From Bradyrhizobium canariense (GTDB lineage Bacteria; Pseudomonadota; Alphaproteobacteria; Rhizobiales; Xanthobacteraceae): a DNA stretch of 64,000 bases. Below, one piece after another: positions 58,188 to 64,000 of the stretch. A program made the translations under genes and the position numbers. Position 1 is the stretch's first letter. Every line of letters begins with the position of its first letter. The notes beneath the pieces were generated by a model that was not told the origin of the DNA, ran no database searches, and saw nothing but the letters and a program-made list of their open reading frames with translations. Location: the NCBI RefSeq assembly GCF_019402665.1, contig NZ_VSST01000036.1, positions 1 through 64,000 on the forward strand, in the 5' to 3' direction.

Positions 58188-58988
58188 TCAGTAAAACTTA
58201 TGGAAATGATGGATCGGGCCGTGGCCGTGGCCGACGCTGAAGCGGTCGGCGGCCGCGATCGCCGCGCTGATCCAGGTCTTGGCGTTGCGCACGGCGCGCT
58301 CGAGATCCTCGCCTCTGGCGAGCCCCGCGGCGACCGCCGAGGACAGCGAACAGCCGGTGCCATGGGTGTTGCTTGTGGCGACGCGAGGTGCGGCGAGCGC
58401 GATCGAGGTGCTGGCATCGACGAGATAGTCGATGCTCTCGGCGCCCTCGCCGTGCCCGCCCTTGATCAGGACCGCACGACAGCCCAGTGCCAGCAAACGG
58501 CGCCCCTGGCTCTCGATCTCGGCCTCGCTGGCCGCAACCGGTTCGTCAAGCAGAGCCGCGGCCTCGGGCAGATTGGGTGTGATCACCGAGGCCAGCGGCA
58601 TCAGTTTGATGCGGAGGGCGTCGACGGCTTCGGACGCGAGCAGGCGATCACCCGATGTCGCCACCATCACGGGATCGAGCACGATGTGCCGGGGCGCCCA
58701 GCGCGACAGCGCGGCCGCAATCGCATCGATGCTGGCGGCTTGCGCCACCATGCCGATCTTGACCGCGCCGACCTCGAGATCGGAAAACACCGCGTCGATC
58801 TGCGCGGTGACGAATTCGGCGGGCACGGCATGAATGCCGGTGACGCCGCGGGTGTTCTGCGCCGTCAGCGCCGTGATGGCGGAAGCGCCAAAAACGCCGA
58901 GCGCGGCAAAGGTCTTCAGGTCGGCCTGGATGCCGGCGCCGCCGCTCGAATCGGAGCCGGCAATGGTCAGTGCGACGGGCGTCGTCAT
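58188..58988 (-). CDS. thiD: Hydroxymethylpyrimidine/phosphomethylpyrimidine kinase
   Basis: A 266-residue PfkB-family kinase, phosphorylating HMP and HMP-phosphate in thiamine synthesis. ThiD signatures are ALTIAGSDSSGGAGIQADLKTFAALGVFGASAITALTAQNT, VLDPVMVATSG and the anion-hole region THGTGCSLSSAVAAGLARG at the C-terminal end. The start at 58988 is the conserved MTTPVALTIAG. The window shows no other thiamine gene beside it, and I saw no TPP-riboswitch motif upstream. Confidence 0.93.
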   Translation of the reverse strand: MTTPVALTIAGSDSSGGAGIQADLKTFAALGVFGASAITALTAQNTRGVTGIHAVPAEFVTAQIDAVFSDLEVGAVKIGMVAQAASIDAIAAALSRWAPRHIVLDPVMVATSGDRLLASEAVDALRIKLMPLASVITPNLPEAAALLDEPVAASEAEIESQGRRLLALGCRAVLIKGGHGEGAESIDYLVDASTSIALAAPRVATSNTHGTGCSLSSAVAAGLARGEDLERAVRNAKTWISAAIAAADRFSVGHGHGPIHHFHKFY

Positions 58989-59117
58989 GGGGCGATATTC
59001 CGCGTTTTCGAAGCCATGGACCGTCCTAGCGCGCCTCCCGCAGCCCAGCAAGTTCGCTTGCTAAATCCGGCCGGGTTTGGCCTATTAGCCGCCAGATATG
59101 CTTTCGGAGTGACCGCG

Positions 59118-59363
59118 ATGGTTCCCTTTTTCGTCCAGATCAAATGCAAGCTCGGCCAATCCTATGTGGTCGCCAATGCGCTTGCCGAAGCCGAGATCGC
59201 CTCCGAGATCTATTCCACGGCCGGTCAATACGACCTGCTGGTGAAGTTCTACGTCGACAACGACACCGATATCGGCCACTTCGTCAACGAGAAGGTGCAG
59301 GTGTTGCCGGGCATCCAGGACACCCTCACCATCATCACCTTCAAGGCGTTTGGCGCGAGTTGA
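59118..59363 (+). CDS. Stand-alone Lrp/AsnC ligand-binding (RAM) domain protein
   Basis: An 81-residue RAM-domain protein: FFVQIKCKLGQSYVVANALAE, SEIYSTAGQYDLLVKFYV, QVLPGIQDTLTIITFKAF. It is the C-terminal effector-binding half of an Lrp/AsnC regulator without the helix-turn-helix, a common stand-alone form that can modulate full-length Lrp proteins or bind an amino acid. The start ATG at 59118 has GGAG nine nt upstream; an in-frame GTG at 59109 is possible. It is divergent from thiD (~130 bp). Confidence 0.85.
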   Translation: MVPFFVQIKCKLGQSYVVANALAEAEIASEIYSTAGQYDLLVKFYVDNDTDIGHFVNEKVQVLPGIQDTLTIITFKAFGAS

Positions 59364-59387
59364 CCGTCCGGAAAAGGGCGGGCCTGA

Positions 59388-60341
59388 TCAGGCGCCGCCC
59401 TCCTTGCGCTTGGGGCGCGGCGGACCGTCCACCGGCGGCAGCGATTTGAGATAGTCCGCCATCGCCGCGAGATCGTCGTCCGGCAATTGCGAGGTGTTCT
59501 TGATCACCCGCGTCATCGCGCCGCCGACGCTGTCACCGTCGGGCAATTCGCCGGTCTTCAGGAAATACGCAATATCCTTCGCGCTCCACTCGCCGAGGCC
59601 CTTCTGGGTGATGTTGGGGACCCATCCCTCGCCTTCCGGATTGGGACCGCCGGCGAAGCGTTGTCCGGCCATGATCCCGCCGAGCGCGTTGCGCGGGCTG
59701 TGGCACTCCGCGCAATGGCCAAAGCTGTTGACGAGATAGGCGCCGCGATTCCACTGCGGCGACTTCGCGCTGTCGGCGACGAAGGGTTTGCCGTCCATGA
59801 ACAGGAACTTCCAGATGCCGACGTTGCGCCGGATATTGAACGGAAAGCGCAAATCGTGGTCGCGCACCTTGCCTGCAACGGCAGGCAGCGTTTTCAGATA
59901 GGCGAAGAGATCGAGCACGTCCTCGCGCCTGGCGTGCTGATAGGACGTGTAGGGAAAGGCCGGAAAATAATGCCGTCCGTCCGGCGCGACCCCGTGCATC
60001 ACCGCGTTGACGAATTCGGCCTCGCTCCATTTGCCGATGCCGTCGGTCGGATCGGACGAAATGTTCGGCGCGTAGAACGTTCCGAACGGCGACTTGATCG
60101 CGACGCCGCCGCCGAGCCTGAGACGATCGGGCTGGTCGGGGACGGCATGGCATGAGGCGCAGCCGCCGGCGTTGAACATCACCTGGCCATTGGCAAGATC
60201 AGGGACGCGGGCAGGCGCGGTGCCGGCGGCCGCCACCACCGGCGCGCTGAGCCACCAATAGACGCCGGCTGCGGCGAGTGTGGCGAGCAGCACCACGGGG
60301 ATTGTTCGTCGCAATATGCGGTCCTTTCGTCGTCGCGGCAA
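59388..60341 (-). CDS. Membrane-anchored diheme cytochrome c
   Basis: A 317-residue diheme cytochrome c. An N-terminal membrane anchor or signal (RRTIPVVLLATLAAAGVYWWLSA, residues ~12-34) precedes heme motifs CASCH (C61-H65) and CAECH (C210-H214), each in a class-I fold; the distal methionine regions are plausible (MHGVAP, MTRVIKNTSQL). It resembles cytochrome subunits of alcohol or aldehyde dehydrogenases. The enzyme partner is not adjacent. The neighbour is a CHRD protein, divergently transcribed. Periplasmic electron transfer is the role. Confidence 0.88.
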   Translation of the reverse strand: MPRRRKDRILRRTIPVVLLATLAAAGVYWWLSAPVVAAAGTAPARVPDLANGQVMFNAGGCASCHAVPDQPDRLRLGGGVAIKSPFGTFYAPNISSDPTDGIGKWSEAEFVNAVMHGVAPDGRHYFPAFPYTSYQHARREDVLDLFAYLKTLPAVAGKVRDHDLRFPFNIRRNVGIWKFLFMDGKPFVADSAKSPQWNRGAYLVNSFGHCAECHSPRNALGGIMAGQRFAGGPNPEGEGWVPNITQKGLGEWSAKDIAYFLKTGELPDGDSVGGAMTRVIKNTSQLPDDDLAAMADYLKSLPPVDGPPRPKRKEGGA

Positions 60342-60472
60342 AGCTTATGACCGATGTCCTCGCGGCTCCAGCCACGAAGAATTTAGCCCACCGCACCCTG
60401 AAACGGGAATAAACTGAAATGCCGGCTGTTGGAAGTTTGGCAGCCCAAACGGGTTCAGCAGGGAGAAACTTC

Positions 60473-60889
60473 ATGAACAAGATCGTCATCGCCATGTCAG
60501 TGCTTGGCGCCGTTGCTTTTGCGGGTTCGGCCAGCGCGGAAAAGCTGAAAGCAACGCTCGACGCCAAGTCCGAGGTCCCCGCAACAACCAGCAGCGGCAC
60601 CGGAACGGCCGATCTGGACTACGACGCCGCCAGCAAGAAGCTGTCCTGGAAGGTCACCTATTCCGGCCTGTCCGGCCCTGCCACCGCGGCGCATTTCCAC
60701 GGACCTGCCGAGCCCGGCAAGAACGCCGGCGTCGCGATCCCGATCCCAGGCGCTGCCACCAGCCCGGCCGAGGGCTCGGCGACACTGACCGACGCGCAGG
60801 CCGCCGATCTGCTCGGCGGCAAGCTCTACGTCAACATCCACACCGCGGCCAATCCGGGCGGCGAGATCCGCGGTCAGGTGACGAAGTAA
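60473..60889 (+). CDS. CHRD-domain secreted protein
   Basis: A 138-residue protein with signal peptide (MNKIVIAMSVLGAVAFAGSA, cleavage near ASA) and one CHRD domain: KATLDAKSEVPATTSSGTGTADL, LSWKVTYSGLSGPATAAHFHGPA, YVNIHTAANPGGEIRGQV. CHRD proteins are found in many bacterial periplasms; function unknown, sometimes related to metal or heme binding. A weak GGAAT-N16-TGTT element (60406-60430) ahead of it resembles an EcfG promoter only loosely. Start is ATG at 60473 with AGGGAG upstream. Confidence 0.85.
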   Translation: MNKIVIAMSVLGAVAFAGSASAEKLKATLDAKSEVPATTSSGTGTADLDYDAASKKLSWKVTYSGLSGPATAAHFHGPAEPGKNAGVAIPIPGAATSPAEGSATLTDAQAADLLGGKLYVNIHTAANPGGEIRGQVTK

Positions 60890-60901
60890 ACTTTTGCACA
60901 G

Positions 60902-60935
60902 AAAAGGGCGGCTGCCATCGCAGTCGCCCTTTTCG
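60902..60935 (+). terminator. Bidirectional terminator between CHRD and Cys/Met-metabolism genes
   Basis: Stem AAAAGGGCGGCTGC/GCAGTCGCCCTTTT with one mismatch, A-rich on one side and T-rich on the other, between convergent genes. Confidence 0.7.
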
Positions 60936-60959
60936 ATTCCCGTAGCGCCGGCGCAGGCG

Positions 60960-62255
60960 TCACACGTCAGGTTCGGCCGCGTTCAGCGCCTGCGCGAGGT
61001 CGGCGATCAAATCCGACGGATGTTCGATGCCGATCGACAGCCGGATCGTGGAATCGAGCACGCCGATCTTGCGGCGGATGTCGGCGGGAACGCCGGAATG
61101 GGTCATGGTGGCAGGCAGGCTCGCAAGCGACTCCGTTCCACCAAGGCTCACCGCCAGCTTCAGAATCTGCAGCGCGTTGAGGAATTTCATGGCCGCGGCC
61201 TTGCCGCCGACGATGTCAAACGAGAACGTGGATCCTGCCCCTGTGCATTGCCGCGCAAACACAACTCCGTCCGGCGACGCCGCGTCGTGATGACCGAGAT
61301 AGTGCACCTTGGCCACTTTGGGATGATCGCGCAGATAGTCCGCCACGAGGCGCGCATTCGCATCGGCCTTTTCCATGCGCAGGCTCAGCGTCTCGAGCGA
61401 GCGGTTGATCATCCAGCAGGAATGCGGATCGAGCTGGGTGCCAATGGCGCCCCGCAGCGCCTTGATGCCTTTCACCACCGCCTTCGCGCCGAGCGCAGCG
61501 CCCGCGATCAGATCTGAATGACCGCCGACATATTTCGTGAGCGAGTACAGCGAAATATCCGCGCCGTGCTCGATCGGCCGCTGAAACACCGGTCCGAGCA
61601 GCGTATTGTCGCAGGCGATGATCGGAACGTGTCCTTGGGTCTTTCCGATGGTCTCGGCGACACGCCGCATCATCGCGATGTCGACCAGCCCGTTGGTGGG
61701 GTTGGCCGGAGTTTCGATCAGAATCATCGAAACCCGGCCCTTGCGCATGGCCTCTTCCGCGGCCTGGGTGACCACAGCTTCGTCAACGCCATCGGCGAAG
61801 CCGACGGCGCCGATCGACAGACGCGCAAGCGTATTCGTCAGCAGGGTTTCCGTGCCGCCATAGAGCGGCTGGGAATGCAGAATGACATCGCCGGGGCGGA
61901 CGTACGCCAGGATCGTGGTCGCGATGGCCGCCATGCCGGACGAGAACAGCGCACAGCTCTCGGTGCGCTCGTAGATCGCGAGCCTGTCTTCGACGATTTC
62001 GCTGTTGGGGTGATTGAAGCGCGAATAGACCAGGCCCGCGCCCATCCCTTCCGGCGGCTCGCGCCGACCGGAGACGAAATCGAAGAAGTCCTGGCCGTCC
62101 TCGGCCGTCTTGAACACAAAGGTCGAGGTCAGGAACACCGGCGGCTTGACCGCGCCTTCCGACAATTGCGGATCATAGCCATAGGTCAGCATCAGCGTTT
62201 CCGGATGCAGCATATGGTTGCCGATGTGCGTCTTCGACGGGAACGGTTTGACCAT
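60960..62255 (-). CDS. Cys/Met-metabolism PLP enzyme (methionine gamma-lyase/cystathionine gamma-synthase family)
   Basis: A 431-residue fold-type-I PLP enzyme. It has VYSRFNHPN near residue 76, LFSSGMAAI, and the PLP lysine in SLTKYVGGHSD (K241). The conserved METPANPT-type loop appears as ETPANPTNGL, and SLGGTESL lies near the C-terminus. It may be a methionine gamma-lyase, O-acetylhomoserine sulfhydrylase or cystathionine enzyme; I cannot tell which. The start is set to ATG at 62255. The region upstream shows no clear SAM-riboswitch. Confidence 0.88.
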   Translation of the reverse strand: MVKPFPSKTHIGNHMLHPETLMLTYGYDPQLSEGAVKPPVFLTSTFVFKTAEDGQDFFDFVSGRREPPEGMGAGLVYSRFNHPNSEIVEDRLAIYERTESCALFSSGMAAIATTILAYVRPGDVILHSQPLYGGTETLLTNTLARLSIGAVGFADGVDEAVVTQAAEEAMRKGRVSMILIETPANPTNGLVDIAMMRRVAETIGKTQGHVPIIACDNTLLGPVFQRPIEHGADISLYSLTKYVGGHSDLIAGAALGAKAVVKGIKALRGAIGTQLDPHSCWMINRSLETLSLRMEKADANARLVADYLRDHPKVAKVHYLGHHDAASPDGVVFARQCTGAGSTFSFDIVGGKAAAMKFLNALQILKLAVSLGGTESLASLPATMTHSGVPADIRRKIGVLDSTIRLSIGIEHPSDLIADLAQALNAAEPDV

Positions 62256-62452
62256 GGCTTGTCTCGCTGTTGCTGATTGAGGTGCTCGCCGCGGATTGGA
62301 ACTCCTGATGTCATGCATGAGTCAGGGGCGGGATGCTTCGGCGTCAAAAGCTCACGCCAATGCCGCGGCGCTGGAGCAAAGATAGCTGCTCCGGCAGCGA
62401 TCCGTCAGGCCTTGCGGATAGAATTTCCAGCGGCGACACGCGAGGCAATAAA

Positions 62453-62482
62453 AAGGGCGGCTGCTTTCGCAGGCCGCCCTTC
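62453..62482 (-). terminator. Intrinsic terminator after cytochrome c-prime
   Basis: Stem AAGGGCGGC/GCCGCCCTT, followed on the minus strand by TTTTATTG. Confidence 0.75.
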
Positions 62483-62492
62483 TTGATTCCCA

Positions 62493-62573
62493 CCGGATGG
62501 AGCGCAGCGCAATCCGGGGCAGTCTGTCAGCTCGGATGGATTCCCGCATTGCGCTGCGCTCCATCCGGGCTAC
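62493..62573. repeat. Palindromic intergenic repeat, family B copy 2
   Basis: Arms CCGGATGGAGCGCAGCGCAA and GCGCTGCGCTCCATCCGG; compare 15486-15572. With the terminator it fills most of the 62256-62589 gap. Confidence 0.8.
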
Positions 62574-62589
62574 GAATCTTTTTCTTGCC

Positions 62590-63036
62590 TCAACCGTTCT
62601 TCACGCGAAACGTTTCGTGGCAGCCGCCGCATTCCTTACCGACCGCGGGAAAGTTCGCCTTGAGCGAGTCGAGATCCTTGATCTTGCCCTTGGCCTCACC
62701 GACGACCTTGGCGAAGCTCGCGACCTTGGCGTCGAACCCGGCCTTGTCCTCCCAGACCTTCGGCGAGGCGCTGTAGTCGCCCTCGGGCTTCATGCCCTTT
62801 GCGCTCGCGGGAAACAGATTCGGCAACTTCTTGGCGGTGTCCTCGAACTGCGCCAGCGCGCTGTCTACCGCGGCCTGATCGTAGGGCTTCTCGCCCTTGA
62901 CCATGGCCGCCACTGCGCCGGCGTTCTTGCCATTGCCCTTCATCAGGGTCTGGACCTCCTTGACGGAATCCTGTTGTGCCCAAACCGCGCCCATACCGAG
63001 CAGGAGCGCGCCCCCAACAACCAACATTCGCTTCAT
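62590..63036 (-). CDS. Cytochrome c-prime (c556-like)
   Basis: A 148-residue secreted four-helix-bundle cytochrome. Signal peptide MKRMLVVGGALLLGMGAVWA, then four helical segments, and the heme motif CGGCH near the C-terminus (residues ~136-140) in VGKECGGCHETFRVK. This C-terminal placement and fold are diagnostic of cytochrome c-prime/c556, which binds NO or shuttles electrons in the periplasm. The start ATG at 63036 has AGGGA upstream. A terminator and a palindromic repeat follow. Confidence 0.92.
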   Translation of the reverse strand: MKRMLVVGGALLLGMGAVWAQQDSVKEVQTLMKGNGKNAGAVAAMVKGEKPYDQAAVDSALAQFEDTAKKLPNLFPASAKGMKPEGDYSASPKVWEDKAGFDAKVASFAKVVGEAKGKIKDLDSLKANFPAVGKECGGCHETFRVKNG

Positions 63037-63051
63037 TCTCAAAATCCCTTT

Positions 63052-63099
63052 CCTTGATGCAGGATTGCCTTGATGCAGGATCGCCGTGCTGCACGATCG
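63052..63099. repeat. Three 16-bp tandem direct repeats before cytochrome c-prime
   Basis: CCTTGATGCAGGATTG, CCTTGATGCAGGATCG and the degenerate CCGTGCTGCACGATCG lie upstream of the cytochrome c-prime gene. Confidence 0.6.
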
Positions 63100-63157
63100 T
63101 GCCGACCCCTCAATGGGGCCAACACCGCTCGGCAGACTTCATTCCCGTGGAAGATTG

Positions 63158-64000
63158 TCACAGGCTGTGACGGCGATGGTGCTCGTTGACGGCGATCCAC
63201 ACCCGCTCCGGGGTCGCCGGCATGTCGATGTGGTCGATCTTGTACTCGCGCCAGAGCCCGTCGACGATGGCGTTGACGACGGCCGGGCAGGACCCGATCG
63301 CGCCGGCCTCGCCCGCGCCCTTCACCCCCAGCGGATTGGTCTTGCAGGGAACGTTGGCCGTCTCGAACACGAAGTCCGGCCCGTCCGCCGCGCGCGGCAA
63401 CGCGTAGTCCATGAAGGTCGCGGTGACGAGCTGGCCGTCGCCGGCGCCATAGACCACCTGCTCCATCAACGCTTGGCCGATACCCTGCATGGCGCCGCCA
63501 TGGACCTGGCCGGCCAGCAGCAGCGGATTGAGCGTCATGCCGAAATCGTCGACGATCACGTAGTTGACGATTTTGATGATGCCGGTGGCCGGATCGATCT
63601 CGACCTCCGCGACATGGGTGCCGTTCGGATAGGTGCCGTCGGCGCTGGCAAAGGTTGCGCTCGCATTGAGCTTCGACGGATCGACGCCGGGACGCTTGGC
63701 GAGGTCGGCGAACGAGATCGAACGGTCGGTGCCGGCGATGCGCACCAGGCCATCGGTAATCTCGAGGTCGCCGGCACTGGCTTCCAGCGCCTGCGCGGCG
63801 ATCTCCTTGAGCCGCGCGCCGAGTTCGCGGGTCGCGCGCTCGACGCTGACACCGCCCGACGGGATCGAAGCCGAGCCGCCGGTGCCGAGGCCTGTGGCGA
63901 TCATGTCGGTGTCGCCCTGGTGGACGTGCACGCGCTCGGGCGCCACGCCGAACTGCTCGGCGACGATCTGCGCATAGGCGGTCTGATGGCCCTGCCCGCT
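63158..64000 (-). CDS. Xanthine dehydrogenase-family molybdopterin-binding subunit, C-terminal part (truncated by window edge)
   Basis: The last ~280 residues of a large-subunit (CoxL/XdhB-like) molybdenum hydroxylase; the gene continues past the right edge. It has the SGQGHQTAYAQIVAEQFGV cofactor motif at the edge, VHVHQGDTDMIATGLGTGGS, and the conserved GVKGAGEAGAIGSCPAVVNAIVDGL near the C-terminus, with the catalytic GAGE glutamate. The enzyme oxidises CO, purines or aromatic aldehydes; specificity cannot be read from this part. Confidence 0.9.
   Translation of the reverse strand, partial: SGQGHQTAYAQIVAEQFGVAPERVHVHQGDTDMIATGLGTGGSASIPSGGVSVERATRELGARLKEIAAQALEASAGDLEITDGLVRIAGTDRSISFADLAKRPGVDPSKLNASATFASADGTYPNGTHVAEVEIDPATGIIKIVNYVIVDDFGMTLNPLLLAGQVHGGAMQGIGQALMEQVVYGAGDGQLVTATFMDYALPRAADGPDFVFETANVPCKTNPLGVKGAGEAGAIGSCPAVVNAIVDGLWREYKIDHIDMPATPERVWIAVNEHHRRHSL

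Noticed and set aside
62256..62400. Possible SAM-responsive riboswitch ahead of the Cys/Met-metabolism enzyme
   Set aside because: I could not match the pseudoknot core of SAM-II or the junctions of other SAM classes. A covariance-model search of this segment would decide it.

Overview
The window is a GC-rich alphaproteobacterial chromosome segment, most consistent with Bradyrhizobium or a close relative (Nitrobacteraceae). The evidence is the very strong G/C third-position bias, a flgE-flgK-flgL set with oversized alphaproteobacterial hook proteins, a type-2 ferredoxin-NADP reductase, a giant growth-pole-ring (GPR/RgsE)-like coiled-coil protein, CtrA-type TTAA-N7-TTAA boxes, and many intergenic palindromic repeats of the kind that litter Bradyrhizobium genomes. 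I saw no tRNA, rRNA, CRISPR array, integrase or transposase. Species assignment is from memory, not from a search.

Layout. 1-5.2 kb: a tightly coupled minus-strand cassette of a GT-A glycosyltransferase-like protein, a fold-type-I PLP enzyme, an ATP-grasp ligase and a group II PLP decarboxylase. It starts behind a perfect CtrA-type box and lies directly downstream of flgL; it is the best candidate here for an undescribed system. 5.3-11.9 kb: flgE-flgK-flgL, where FlgE and FlgL carry the same ~270-residue inserted domain. 12-23.6 kb: housekeeping and stress genes (MsrB, FAD oxidoreductase, SixA-type phosphatase, universal stress protein, DUF1127 and a MocR-type regulator, YdcF-like protein, DHA2 efflux pump, YciE-like ferritin-fold protein, UPF0104 membrane protein), interrupted by a repeat-rich 0.9-kb gap. 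23.7-34 kb: a large secreted SGNH hydrolase, then a complete glucarate/galactarate catabolic locus (transporter, LysR regulator, KdgD, GudD, ketoglutarate-semialdehyde dehydrogenase, GarD).

34-38 kb: small periplasmic proteins, the ferredoxin-NADP reductase, a thioesterase, a [2Fe-2S] ferredoxin and an orphan Hpt protein. 38.4-44.2 kb: the 1902-residue membrane-anchored coiled-coil protein, built from 22- and 44-residue (hendecad) repeats. 44.4-47.2 kb: a MlaE(STAS)-MlaF-MlaD lipid-transport operon. 47.3-54.6 kb: dipeptide epimerase, MFS permease, an Ala/Glu-rich protein with a small partner, an ABM monooxygenase, a FucU-like mutarotase and a secreted caspase-like protein. 55-64 kb: threonine dehydratase-like enzyme, a metallophosphoesterase/GT4 pair, ThiD, a stand-alone RAM-domain protein, diheme cytochrome c, CHRD protein, a Cys/Met-metabolism PLP enzyme, cytochrome c-prime, and a molybdopterin dehydrogenase truncated by the right edge.

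Functional themes are motility and polarity (flagellar proteins, GPR-like protein, CtrA boxes), envelope lipid handling (Mla, LpxH-like/GT4 pair), aldaric-acid catabolism, and several PLP enzymes. Starts were moved downstream where the signal peptide, conserved domain or Shine-Dalgarno sequence favoured it.
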